A stretch of DNA of 64,000 nt, from NCBI GenBank assembly GCA_003546025.1, contig QPKB01000006.1:39399980-39463979 (forward strand), given 5' to 3'. This DNA comes from Camphora micrantha (Eukaryota; Streptophyta; Magnoliopsida; Laurales; Lauraceae). The position numbers and the translations under genes were made by a program. The notes beneath the pieces are model-generated. The model had not been told where the DNA came from and did not search any database. It saw only the letters and a list, made by a program, of their open reading frames with translations. Of the stretch, positions 37,446-48,926 are shown one piece after another. Numbering within the stretch: position 1 is the first letter of the stretch; every line of letters begins with the position of its first letter.

Positions 37446-37925
37446 TAAAAAATGAGAAAAGGAGTATGGCAAAGGAGAAAGAAAGGAAACAGCAGAAACT
37501 TACCAGAAGACAGTCGAGTGGATTAGAATTAAGAAGAGAGGACGGGAAAGAGAGAAGAGACCACAGGTTCATGATAAACAATGTACACTTGAAAAAAAAA
37601 AAAAAAGAAGAAAACGAATATAAACAGTGCATCAGACACTCCCACTACAAAAACTTCAAAAGGAAAACTAAACTCACACCCAGCAGCAACTTTGTCTACT
37701 GCCATCCCACTACTTCTGCCAGACTTCCATCAGAGTCATAACAAAAATGGAGAGATAATAAAAAGAACACAAAGAATGCAAATGGAAGAATTATATAAAC
37801 ACATATTTTCATATCACTTAACAAGAAGAAAACTAATTAAGAATACTGCCAATTGTTGCAGCTGCCTCTTGGGATTGCTCAAAGTTTTTTTTTTTTTAAT
37901 CTTCTACTTCTCAATTCAATCTTTG

Positions 37926-37972
37926 TTTATTTCTGCCTTCCACTCATTTGGTGAATGGAAATGGTCTTTATT
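37926..37972 (-). terminator. Candidate poly(A) signals of the trihelix mRNA
   Basis: Two minus-strand AATAAA hexamers lie at 37967-37972 and 37926-37931, about 165 and 205 bp past the stop codon, in an AT-rich 3' UTR. Spacing is normal for a plant 3' end. Which one is used is not visible. Confidence 0.45.
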
Positions 37973-38136
37973 TCACAACAAATCAATAAAATAGCAAATG
38001 ATAGAAGAGAGAGAAGGGCAGGCCATGAAATAGAAAGACTACCTATAGATCTAACAAAGAAGACTTGAGGCTGTTGAGATCTGCTAAGTACATATGGTAC
38101 ATAGGAGAAGAAATGTGGTTTTGATTGGGCTGAAAT

Positions 38137-40270
38137 CTATTGAACCACAGCCAAGAAGGAACCTGCAGAGGGGTTCCCTTGCGCGGAGGGGCTTGGGTTG
38201 GGCCTCTGATATTGAATCTTGTATGCCATCTTCCCATCTCCTTCATTGTCATCGTCGTCATCATCAAAATCATCGTCATCGTCTTCGTCATCTTCGTTGT
38301 CCTGGTCGATATTATCGCTGTCATCCAGTTTATTGTAGTGTTCCATCGCTGCTTGCTGTTGTTCTGAATGATGATGATTGTGTTTCTTTTGGTCATTATG
38401 ATCGCCGCCCATGAGTTCTTTCACAATGTCTTCTGGCTTCAATGCAAAACAAGCATCATTCCAATTCTGATTGGCAAAATTAAAGAAGAAAGATTTGAAG
38501 GTCAATTTAAGAAAATTTGGAGAATCGATTACCTTCTGCACAGATCCTTCTTCGAAGAAGCCAGGCGGCAAACCTCCATTACAAGTTGTTTCCATTTGTA
38601 GAGAGCTTCCAACTCCTGAATTTCCGCCATTTTTGTTATTATTGGTCTTGATTTCAATTGTAGTCTGTGACTCTGGTGGCGGCAAGATGGCAAGAACGTT
38701 GCGGGCTTCTTGAGGGTTGGAGCTTAAACCTGGATCCATCTCTTGTTCTTGGTTGGCACCTTGGCCGGTGGCACCACCCTTTAAAAGCTTGCTGCGGTAG
38801 AGCGCATCCAATTCATGGAAATAAGGGCAGGTCTTGGCGTCTTCGGGGCGCTTCTTTTTACTCTCCTTCACTTTCTTGAAGTACTTGTTGATGTTCTCCC
38901 ATTTCTCTTTGCATCTCTTCGAGCTACGCTTGTAGCCTAATTGCTGCATCCCTATGGAAATGTCTTCCCAGAGAGGGCCTTTAGGCCCAGATTCGTGGTA
39001 CTTGGACTCAAGTCTTGTTCTTAGCTTGATGAGAGCAAGAACTTCAGCTTTAGGCCATCGAGACGAGGTGGGATCAATGCTTACACCCATCGTCTCCGGC
39101 TGCTCTTGCTGAATAAGGACTAGTTCTGAGGATTGCGCCCGATGGCGGATAGCTTCAGTGACTTGAGATTGTTGTTGTAGTTGTTGCGGCTGCAGTTGAG
39201 GTGGGGGATTTGATTGTTGTCGTTGTTGTGGTTGCTGCTGCTGCTGCTGTTGCGTCTGCAATTGAGGTGGGGGAGGTGGTGGATTTGGTTGCAGCGGTGG
39301 GGTAGCTGTGTGTATTGGAATCTGAGTGATTATCTGAACTGTCTGGCCGGTGATCTGCTGAAGAAAGGCAATCAAAGCGGCGTCTCTCGAAGCGGAGATG
39401 GCTCGTTCTTGGGCCATGATCTCCTGCTCGTGGGTCAGTCTAGCCATCTCCTGCATCTTCCACGCCTCCTCCCTTATCATCCTATCTTGCTCCCTCTTCT
39501 CTATGGTTTCAATGAACTTTTGAAGCATACCCTCTTGCTTCTCCACCACCTCCTTCATCAGCCTCTCGAAGAAGACCCTCATCTTCTTATTGCAGTTACT
39601 CCCCATTTGGGTCCTTCTCCTTTTCCTTGTATCATCCATGTTTAGGCCCTCTTCAATATCATCATCATCATCATCCTCCTCCTCAGACCCAGATGAGGAA
39701 GAGGTGTTGCATGAGAAGCTGAAGCCGGCGGCAGCCGCGTAAACACCAGCTGCCGGTGTGGTGGCTGTTAAATCAGGCCTTTGAGAGGTGACCAACATGG
39801 GGGCTGGAATAGAAGATCCAACCATTGGGTTGTTTCCAACCATGATGACTGAAATCGGAACGGCCGGCGTAGTAGTAGCAGCCGTGATGGAGGTAGTGTT
39901 GGTGCTAGTGTTTCTGCTATGAAGTGCCTCTAGCTGGCTGGAAAACCGATAGTTCTTGGAGTCTTGCCGGCCTGCGCGCCCTTCCTTGGTTCTCTTGTAG
40001 TATTTGTGCACGTTCTCGAACTTCTCCTTGCATTTCTTGGCATTCCTGTTGTAGCCAAGCTCAGCCAGCTTCCTGCAAGTTATCAAAACCCAGAAGAGAA
40101 TTATGAGAGAGGAGGAAAAGACCCTTATCACCTAAGCTGTAACTGTGATGAAAACAACTACTTCTTCACTTTTATAAGAAAAGAAAAAGGAGCTGAAACA
40201 TATGCATGGGCTGTGGTCTCCCCTTTTTTAACGTTTTGGGGTTGTCTAGATTGAAGGAATATTGTGCAAT

Positions 40271-40330
<60 letters not shown>

Positions 40331-40928
40331 CTCATCAAAAGAAAGTGAGGCCCAAGACAAGAAATCATGTCAGCTAGGCTCCTACTTCTTTTTCTCTCTT
40401 TGCAGTCGCTGAGGACCAAGCACAATCAATTGCTGAATTCTGCTTTTTGGGTCTACCCAAGCTTTTCAAGAAATCTGCAGATCCATGAATTCTCAACAGG
40501 AGATGATGAAAAAGGAATTGGAGAGGTGGGAAAGAATCACAAACTCAGGTGATGAAGAAAGATAATTACCTAGAAACATCCTCCCATAGAGGCCCTTTGA
40601 GAGTGGCTTCCTTGAAGGTGGCATCCATGTCCGACCTTATCTTCAACAGCGCCAACGTCTCCTGCCGGGGCCACCTGTTTCCAGACGTGGCCCCTCGCTC
40701 TACATCATCCCCCACAAGCGCGTCCTCATCTGGAAACCCGCCTGCACTTGATCCCAATTCATCAAAATTGGCACCGACAGGCGGCCGGCTACTTATCGGC
40801 GATGCTGCCTCGGCCAAAACGGCAGTGGCAGCATCTCCCTGTTGCTGCTGCAACTGGTCCAGCATCTGGCCCTGGCTTCCCGCGTAGGACACCGGCGAGA
40901 CCCCATATTGAGACCCGCCTTGCCGCAT
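38137..40928 (-). CDS. GTL1-like: GT-2/GTL1-type trihelix transcription factor (two exons, possible third)
   Basis: Nuclear DNA-binding protein of the plant trihelix (GT factor) family, whose members bind GT elements in promoters; GTL1 and relatives act on growth, trichomes, stomata and stress. Coding sequence is exon 1 (40928 to 40570, phase 2) joined to exon 2 (40072 to 38137), 764 aa if exon 2 is uninterrupted. Residues 85-170 form trihelix 1 (RWPRQETLALL, LWEDVSRKLAELGY across the splice, CKEKFENVHKYYKRTKEGR). Residues 282-350 form a charged coiled coil preceded by a basic KRRR motif (likely NLS). Residues 380-425 are Pro/Gln-rich. Residues 458-546 form trihelix 2 (RWPKAEVLALI, GPLWEDIS, CKEKWENINKYFKKVKE). 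The tail holds KPEDIVKEL, a His/Gln patch, an Asp/Glu run and a terminal YKIQYQRPN. The start ATG has A at -3. The two-trihelix layout separates it from GT-1 and SIP1 clades; GTL1, DF1 and GT-2 cannot be told apart here. Family certain, exact orthologue not. Confidence 0.95.
38437..38532 (-). other. Candidate in-frame mini-intron (exitron-like) in exon 2
   Basis: On the minus strand the sequence reads AGAAG|GTAATC at 38532, and after an AT- and T-rich stretch reaches CCAATCAG (ending 38467, 66 bp) or GCATTGAAG (ending 38437, 96 bp). Both lengths are multiples of three and no stop occurs inside, so the ORF reads through. The 66-bp segment is about 30% GC by eye, well below its coding flanks. 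The encoded stretch (residues 634-655 or 634-665; SFFFNFANQ) is hydrophobic and unlike the surrounding polar protein. Using the 96-bp acceptor gives VQK|PEDIVKEL, a smooth join. It may be constitutively spliced, alternatively spliced or real coding sequence. Confidence 0.55.
40073..40569 (-). other. Intron 1 of the trihelix gene with a compound (TG)n(AG)n microsatellite
   Basis: A 497-bp GT-AG intron that splits the first trihelix domain, acceptor TTGCAG|GAAG. It holds a (TG)8 run at 40271-40286 followed by about (AG)20 at 40287-40326 (plus-strand reading), a likely length-polymorphic tract. No exon-like sequence is seen inside. Confidence 0.9.
40570..40928 (-). other. GTL1-like: Exon 1 coding part of the trihelix gene
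   Basis: Encodes residues 1-119 plus two bases of codon 120. Reading is Gln-rich early, then an Ala/Pro/Gly linker, then the first half of trihelix 1. The donor is CTAG|GTAATT (intron begins at 40569). Joining to the acceptor at 40073 restores an AGG codon and the unbroken family motif VSRKLAELGY, which confirms the splice. Confidence 0.93.
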
Positions 40929-41300
40929 CCTAATTCTCTCTCTATTATTTTCTTCACCTTCTTTTTTACTCTTATCCTAACTCTTCGTAGTTCGATCTTT
41001 TATTTTGCTCCTCTCTCCCTCACTCTTGAGAAAGGAGAGTTGGGACAAGGAAGAAGGAGATAAAGATAGTATATGAGTTAAGGAGAGGGGAATTGCAGGA
41101 ATTGAATGGAGTGAATTTTGGTAGTATAAGAAGTGGTGAAAAAGATGTAGAGACAACTGGAAAGAAAGAAAGAAAGGGAGAAGTTCATACAAGTTAGTGC
41201 TGGAAAAGATAAGATTATTCAAATAAAATACATTTGAATCTAAGGCAAGCAGTAATGGGTTAGGAGGAGGAGATGGGAACAACTGAAATCAAATGCATAT

Positions 41301-41340
<40 letters not shown>

Positions 41341-41600
41341 GATGTTGATGATGGTTTGCTGTGGGTGTCTTTGATATGATAGAGGAGAGAGAAAGAGATG
41401 AGAAATGAAAAAAAAAAAAAAACACAAAAAACAATGGAGATGCTTTGTTGTCAGCTGCTTACTTTGCTGCTGCTAATTATAGTTAAAACTGAAGAGATAA
41501 AGAGGTGACTGCTCTCTCTCTCCAAACCCACACTCCTCCCAAGCCCAAACACCCCATCACGCTAGGAATCCGAATATATCTCCTGTTAAAATAAAACTGG
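40929..41600 (-). promoter_or_regulatory. 5' leader and proximal upstream region of the trihelix gene
   Basis: Upstream of the ATG the minus strand is pyrimidine-rich, including a long (CT)n tract at 41302-41339 (plus-strand GA). Such CT-rich leaders are common in plant mRNAs. A weak TATA-like ATATATTC lies near 41572, but no start site can be fixed from sequence. No ORF here resembles a protein. Confidence 0.45.
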
Positions 41601-42775
41601 CCAGAGCTTCTCAGCTCATGCCAGTAGTTAAAAATATGTGGTGGGGACAGAGGGAAAGAAAACTATAGAATAGAATAATGAGAATATCAAAATAATTCTC
41701 AAGTTTTGACCTAATTACAAAGAGGGGTTCTTGCAGTTGAATTGCCTTAATTGAACATGATGTGAAAGTAATGATACAACATAAATTAAAATGCACATTC
41801 TTGCACATGAGTCTTCAAATAAAAATATGCAACTAATTAGATTTTTTTTTTAATTTGTTAAGTCAACCATACATGATCACTAAGGCTATTAATTCTCCAT
41901 CTAATAGGTCTTAATAGCATGGTCGGACCCCATAGTCTATTTTCTCCTTATTAGAAGGTGATCGCTATTACAACCTTCTTGACAAGGTTGAAGGTATGAG
42001 AGTCTTGGTCCCAACCAAGAAAAAAACACTTTTGACTCACAAAGGGAGCATTATCTTCATATGTATCTCAAATCAGACTAGCTTCACCATGTCCTAATAA
42101 TAGACACTTTACTGTCCAGTTCTTCATCCAATTTGACTCCAAATTTTCGTCAAATTCACCCAAAATTTTCTACCCACATCACCAATAAAAGGGAAAAAGA
42201 AGAAGAAGAAAATGGAAAAGATAAGCAATATATGGGCAGATATAAGAAATGTCTATAACCCAGCTTTAGCCACCACTGTCACCAAGAAAATGAAAATAAA
42301 GATGAAGGTAAATATGAAAGGAAAGAAGTAGAATAGTGGACACAATAAAGTTGATGGATGCATGTAGGAAACTAATGACATAATTGGAGAGTTGGAAAAG
42401 GTTTACAATTTTGAAGAAGTTTTTACTAAAAAAAAGTATTGGAGAAATTGGTAGGTGTACACTTCATTTGAATGAATTTCCATAGGAGTTTTTATGATCA
42501 AAGGAAAATACCAGCCAACACAGTCAACATACTCATGGTTGAGTGTTGTGAGTTTCACACATGTCAAGGATTGACCTCTGGGTTTCAAGTTTAAAAGTAT
42601 TTACTCTTAACCTCACTAATAGCCCAATGTAGCATTAGAAAAAGGCAAGTACCTATTTATTAACTTATTATTATTATTATTATTTGATATGTTGGACATG
42701 ATACTTCTAACTCAAGGACTAAAGGAATGATTCTTGGTTGTATGCATATGAGAACGGCGACTTACTACTTAATGC
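41601..42775. other. Intergenic DNA upstream of the trihelix gene
   Basis: AT-rich sequence that may include distal promoter. No gene; a (TTA)n tract at 42668-42682. Confidence 0.35.
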
Positions 42776-43134
42776 ACCGTGACTTACCCTAGCAGTAAGA
42801 CATGGCAATTCTCATAAGAAGGTCCAGGGTTTGACCCCCCTCCTCCTCGCATGTGTGAGTTATTACTCTTTACATATGTACATCTCTCTCTCCTCGTATA
42901 TGCGAGTTATCACTCCTTACATGTGCGAGTCCCTTTTTCCTTGCACGTGTGCGAATTATCACTCTTCCTCCCATGTACGAGCTCAATATCCGTGTTGGCG
43001 AGTTCTCTTCTCATATATGCAAGTCTATCGAGGACCTAACTATCTTACTAAGGATAATTCTCTTTTCATATGTGCAAGTCTCTCGAGGACCCATCCCTCT
43101 TACTAGGGATAAAATATTTAAAAAAAAAAAAAAA
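42776..43134 (+). mobile_element. SINE-like repeat with expanded minisatellite body
   Basis: The head contains CCTAGCAGTAAGAC and a B box AGGGTTTGACCCC. The body is longer than in other copies, with successive CGCATGTGTGAGTTATTACTC, CGTATATGCGAGTTATCACTC and CATATGTGCAAGTCTCTCGAGG units. The tail is A16 at about 43119-43134. Confidence 0.55.
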
Positions 43135-46124
43135 CAACCATGGCGTGTTGGCAATAGTTTGAAAAACAGTTGTTGGAAACTTGGATGGCTATTTTGATGT
43201 TATTGGAATATCAAACCCTTTCATGTAATTAGGATGCAAAAGGGTGACTATCCTGAAACTTTTCTAGAACAATATCAATAGATGCGGTCGGGTACAGTGT
43301 GCGTCTGGAGTCTGCTTTTTTAATGGTGGTGATTCCTCTACAGTACAAAAGCCATGCATATATGTGGTAACCAGGCTGTCTAAGTAAGATGTGGGTCCTC
43401 CTGTTGGTGGTGTACTGTAGCACCATTGAACCCAATGTCACATACATCACATGTGAATTATTCTATCAAAATATCACGATAATTATCATAATATCATTGT
43501 ATGTATTGTTTGTGTCCCGATATTTTCAGAATATTAGAAAACCCATGTATGATGTTGTGAGAAGAAAATCAATCACCCATAACTCAAATATTTTTCAAAG
43601 TATCCTGATCATATTCTCATGGTTGACATTTCAACTTTACAAATTTCTAAGTATCCTGATTTTCTCATGTTGGTGGTGATTTCGTTATTCTGCTTTTGAA
43701 TTAATTATTATTATTATTTTTTTTTGCAAATTTCATTATTCAGTGAGATGGGCAATTTTTTTAATTTTTACAAAAAAAAGAAAAGCTCAAATGCAAGAGT
43801 AGGGCTGTCAATCCAAACCCTCGAATCGGGATCTTCAGAGTGGGTCTAAGTTCGGTGATCATGAGTGGACCATTTAGGACCCGCCATGTCACCGCGAGCA
43901 GTCCTTGCTCGGATGCATGGTAGGTTGCCCGTAGTAACATGACAGACTGTGAATGGTCCACTCACGGTTATCGTGGGATTTTACCTCACCAGATTCGGAC
44001 TCTCCAACCCTCCTATGATGGTACTCTACCATCCCCCGCCCTTAAAAAGTTGGTATTACATGCGCTTTTACTTTTCTCAAAAAGCTCTTTGGCCAGACTT
44101 GGACAAAATTCTGACAAACCTGTATATTTGAGGGTCGAGTTCAGACAATACTAGGCCTTGATCAGCTCGGTCCTCTCGTTTTCTTATTTATATATGCGGA
44201 CTTATTTGAGCATATATGAGGGTACTTTATTTGAGCATAATTCTTATGTGGTTCTTATATAGTTTTTTTATATGATATTCTAATCGTAATTATCATGTGA
44301 TTTTTATGTAAATAATCCGTGCATGATTTTTATTTGGGTTTTTTTTTTTCAATGACTTATCTACATATAGATGTTGTTTATGTGGACTTATTTGAGCATG
44401 ATTTTATGTGAGTTTTTAACATATAACATGAGTTCACTTTTATTTAGTTATTAGGCCTAGTTTTTAGCCTCATATTCATATTTAACTTCAATGGCCCACC
44501 TCTTTGATGGGACATAGCCCAAAAAACAAAGTGCTACAAGATTTCAATGGAATTTAATTTATAGAGGAAATTAGAGACAATTCTTTTCTTTTCTTCTTTT
44601 ATATAGGATCTTTTTATTTTTTTAATTACTGAATTTATGAGAATTTAATGCAATACATTCTATACAAGGCTGAAATGAATAAATTAAAAGATTAAATTCA
44701 CCAATACCATCAAATAGTCTTCAGCTTGCATAGCAAATGATTGCCTTCCCATTGCTATACTAAAACAATTTTTAGTAAATTAAAGTGAGATTTCTATCTA
44801 CCATCGTGTTGCTAAATACATTGCATTGATGGTCCCAAGCTCGATAAAGGAGGAGTGTTAGCTTCTGGTTGACACTTAATGCCCAGTGGCAGTGTTTCAA
44901 AAAAGAAAAAAAAAAAACACTTGACTTTTCTCTCTTCAAACCCCGGCACGAGAGGGTTAGATAAGGGCTTAGAGTGTGCAGACTCTCTGAGGGCTTTGGT
45001 CGGCTGCAAACCCAGCCCACATATGTGGAGAGTTGGGCTTGGATAACCCCGAACCAGGCCCAACTCTACCCTTGGACACCTCGACCCAAGAGGTGGAAAA
45101 TCACTTTATGCATTCTTATATAGAATGTAGAAACACATTCCCTTGTGAAAAATGTTTTGTTGCACCAAAAAGTGATACCCAAGAAGATGGAAATCTTTCA
45201 TTTTCAATCACAGCACAAACACGCTTGTGAATTTGACTGTTTCATTAATTCCAGCTCTGATTTGCTAGTCACTGTGATTGTTATCTAGTAAATTTAGTTC
45301 TACTGAAACAATTTAAGATCTCATCTATTAAAGTTTTATGCATTTAAAACACCCTGACTGATTAGTATGAATCATGCTTAGAGACGATGTTGTGCTTTCC
45401 TTAAAGTTTCTTCAATTTTAAAATTATAATCCTTGATTGATGTACAAGATTGTAGTAGATCCATGGCAATAACACCCTAAAACGAACTTCAATTAAAACA
45501 TAATCAATGTCTGTTTACTTGGAGATGGCCTGCATCAATTGACCCACTAAATCAACACACATGGTGAAATTGGGGTTTTGATGGGGTTTGCAGTGGCCCC
45601 TTAAAAATCTTGATACCTCATGGATATTTAACTTATGGACTCCTCATTTTTTACCTCTCTCTCTCTCTCTCTCTCTCTTCCATCATAAAAACGTGGAATC
45701 CATGTGTGAAAACTAAAAATTTTACCATCCAGGCTAGGGCCCCTATGTTTGAGATATCTAACATATGTTCTAGAATGTATTTATTAATTCCAAATGATCT
45801 TATGTGCTAGAACTTTATTTCTTTATTCCAAATTATCATCTGCCAAATCCTCCAATATGTTTCACTTCCTCATATCTGTCTCTACTACTTTCATTTCATT
45901 TTCTATTTTTACGTCCATTCATCTCCTCTGTGGCCTATACCCTATCTATTTTTCTTCATGTACCATTGACCTCTACAAGAAATCTTTCCTCAAGGCTGGC
46001 ATTGGTGGGCAATATGTTACGAACCTAGTTAGTCAATCCTAAATGTATCTAGGAAATACATGTTGATGATACAAGGAATCAATGTGATTCAGGCATTACA
46101 CCTGTATCATATTAACATCATTTT
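43135..46124. other. Intergenic DNA, no gene recognised
   Basis: Includes a hAT-MITE-like start GGGCTGTCAATCC at 43803 with no clear partner end, an imperfect inverted pair around GTGAATGGTCCACTCAC (43850-43975), and a (TC)n run at 45656-45679. ORFs are short and unconvincing. Confidence 0.35.
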
Positions 46125-46325
46125 TTTGGGTACCCCAGTCAAGGAGGCTGGGACCCAAGAGAGAGCCCGCATACACACGGGAAGGTAACCCACTCAAGTG
46201 GAAAAGAGGCCCGCACAAGTGGGAAAGGAGCCTGCACAAGCAGGAAAAACTGACATACCCGAGATTCGAACCTCAGACAGCCATGTAAGAAACGAAGCTC
46301 CTTGATATGGTTGTTACGACCTAAT
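46125..46325 (-). mobile_element. SINE-like repeat, minus orientation
   Basis: Starts with a T run (the reversed A tail), then GGTACCCCAGTCAAGG, AGGCTGGGACCC, the body in reverse (CCCGCATACACACGGG, CACTCAAGTGG, CCGCACAAGTGGG, CTGCACAAGCAGG) and the reversed B box GAGATTCGAACCTC. This is the same order as the 30571 copy, inverted. Confidence 0.6.
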
Positions 46326-47517
46326 ATACAGGTCTATAAAAGTTGATACTAAAATTTTTCATTTTTTTACTGGAAAGGGAGAGTAATTCACCAAAATAAA
46401 TACAGAAAAAAAAAATGTACCTACAACTATTACAAGCTAATATTAAACACCATGCCTAGAGTGCGGACTCACAACCTTCCACTTTATTTCTACCTCTGAT
46501 AGCATCATGCATGCAGTCTGCAGATCCTATAAATGATCTTGGAAATGAATGCCGAGATATGAGGGGGCAAACTATGTACCATTGTGAACATTGAGGCAAA
46601 GCAGCTCACTTTGCAAAGGTCATCTGCAGTTTTCCTGACAAAATTGTGCCCCCCACAACATCCCAATCCCCTCTCAACATTTTAATAACTTCCCCCCAAG
46701 AAATCATTTAGTCCCATTGAAATGCTGAAGGGACTCCAAGAGATCATCAATAATACCTCTTATAAGCATACTAATTTTTCACTTTAATCAAGTGAAATAT
46801 AAATCACATCAATATGGTTGATACTTTGATATGTATAACTGACGTGATACAAGTCCGATACCAAAAATGAAATTTTTTATACAAGTAAAAGCACATCAAA
46901 TTATAATGCCTCTTATTCTCTAATTTTTTTTAATATTAAATAAAAATAATAAATATATATATATATATCAGATTTTATTAAAAATAAAAACATAGTCTGA
47001 AACTTAATTAAGTCCTCTCTGCTAGTACCAAAACTTTAAAACCATCCATTCATCATATATAGAAGTAAAAGTGGTGAGAAACGCACATCAAATCTCTCTC
47101 CTCACAGGATGCAATGAAGAGGTTAAACAGCTGTAGAGTGGGGCCCGCACGTGAGGAGGGTTGGAACATGCAGGGCGCCTTTCACGGGTCCCACATGTTG
47201 CGCGGCGGGATTTTCGGCCGCACGTGGCGCTTGCGCTGGAGCTTCCACCGGTCTGGTGCATTATATATATATTTATAGAGAAATGATCTTGGCGGGTTCA
47301 CCACAAACTTTGGTGTACCCACAATGAGATCTTTCCACTTACTGTCCCACTTTTATAAGTCCCAACTGTTGATCAAAATGATCCTTCGCCCAGATTGAAT
47401 AGAGAAGGAGCTCTGACTGAAAGATTGAACCCACCAAGCAATTTGCATCATCTCAATGAATTAGTGTGATGTTTGATCATAATTATATCAACATAACGGG
47501 CGGGGGCGCTGGTAACC
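46326..47517. other. Intergenic DNA with a promoter-like GC island
   Basis: 46326-47110 is AT-rich with a (TA)n tract at 46951-46968. At 47140-47275 a GC-rich block holds two G-box cores (CACGTG at about 47149 and 47221) and then TTATATATATATTTATA. It looks like a core promoter, but no plus-strand gene follows. Confidence 0.35.
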
Positions 47518-47665
47518 CCCTACGTCACCTTGGTGTCTATAGATGAATTCTTGGGTATCTTTTTTTTTTTTCACTTGTGTGGGTTATTTTTCTCACTTTG
47601 TAGGCTTCTGTGACCACTTATATGGGTGGTTTTAACTTCTAACTCCCTTCGATGAGGTAATAAAA
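47518..47665 (+). mobile_element. SINE-like repeat, partial
   Basis: Body units CACTTGTGTGGGTTATTTTTC, CACTTTGTAGGCTTCTGTG and CACTTATATGGGTGG, then CTCCCTTCGATGAGG and an A-rich end. Diverged member of the same family. Confidence 0.4.
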
Positions 47666-47839
47666 AAGAAAAGCAAAAACAGAAGCCAACCCTATATCGG
47701 AAATATCTGAATGTTGACCCTTGAGGCTGCTCCACACATAGAGTACTTCAAGATTAGCTTCGCGAATAAGTCAATGTCCCCCCCACCCAATTGGTACTAG
47801 GTCAAATCTCATCGGGATCAAGCTTTGAGACAGCCATCT

Positions 47840-48924
47840 TACTGGAAAGGTGTAAAAGACGTGATTAAAATGAAAATAAGAAGATTTGGTGGGTTTTCAA
47901 ATAAAATAAATGTTCTAAGAGGTTATATTGAGATTATTAAATCCATGTATGAATGAATAGTAATGACTGTGAGAACTACTTATGGAGAGACATGGAAGTT
48001 TCCAATGACCATAGATTTGCAACAGGGGTCAGCTCTAAACATTTATCTCTTTACTTTGATTATTGATGAGTTAACTGCTTATATTTAAGAAGATGTACCT
48101 TTGTGCTTGTTATTCGCAGACGATATTGTATTGGTAGATGAATAAAGAGATAGTGTGAATGAAAAACTTGAGCTATGGCGGGATGCCTTAGAATTGAAAG
48201 GCTTTAAAATAAGTTATATAAAAAAAAAATGGAATATATGCATTGTAACTTTAATGGGTATATAAAAAGAGATGAAACTAGTGTGAGAATTGAAGACCAT
48301 AGGATACTATAAATTGATTTTTTCTACTACATTCGCTTTATAATTATTAAGGATGTAGAGATTGATGAATATGTCGAACATAAGATTAAAGCGTGATGGT
48401 TGAAGTGAAGACTTGCGTCTGCCGTGCTTTGTCACTGACAAATGCCAACAAGATCGAATGAAGAATCTTATAGGACAATGATTAGACCAGCTATGATCTA
48501 TGGAGTAGCATGTTGTCCAATTAAGAAGTAGCATATGCATAAATGGATGTAGTACAGATGAGAATGTTAATGTGAATGTGTGGTAAAATTAAAAAAGATG
48601 AAATTAGAAATGAACGCTTTTGGGAGCATTTAGGGGTAGCAACAATAGAGGATAAAATTAGATAAACATATTTAAAATAGTTTGGGCACGTCTAACGTAG
48701 GCCGATGGCGATGCATGCTAGTAAGCAAAAGTTTGACCATGAAGGTTAACGGCCCACAGAAGTGAAATGCTAGGCCAAAGAGGATCTTGATGGAGGTAGT
48801 TTAAATAAAAATGAAAAAGTGTAACTTATTTGAGGATTTTGTTCAAGTTAGATTGGAATGAAAAAAGGGCATTCATGCGGCTGACCTAAATATAGTTGAG
48901 ACAAGGCTTTGATGATGATGATGA
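47840..48924 (+). pseudogene. RTE-type LINE reverse-transcriptase remnant
   Basis: With frame changes and many stops, the plus strand reads as the C-terminal half of a plant RTE-like reverse transcriptase. VRTTYGETWKFP and a QQGSALN-like motif come first, then the catalytic LFADDIVLV (48110-48136, FADD at 48113-48124), MIRPAMIYGVACCPIKK and a MRMLM-CVCGK-like motif. The 3' end is TTGAGACAAGGCTTT followed by GATGATGATGATGAAG (48911-48926), a short tandem repeat rather than poly(A), as is typical of RTE elements. Endonuclease and N-terminal parts are missing. Dead copy. Confidence 0.85.
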
Positions 48925-48926
48925 AG

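Noticed and set aside
37466..37741. 91-codon plus ORF rich in Lys and Glu
   Set aside because: Composition comes from A-rich tracts beyond the trihelix 3' UTR.
38140..39645. Several ORFs on the plus strand opposite the trihelix exon 2
   Set aside because: They mirror the coding bias and low-complexity repeats of the minus-strand gene and resemble no protein.
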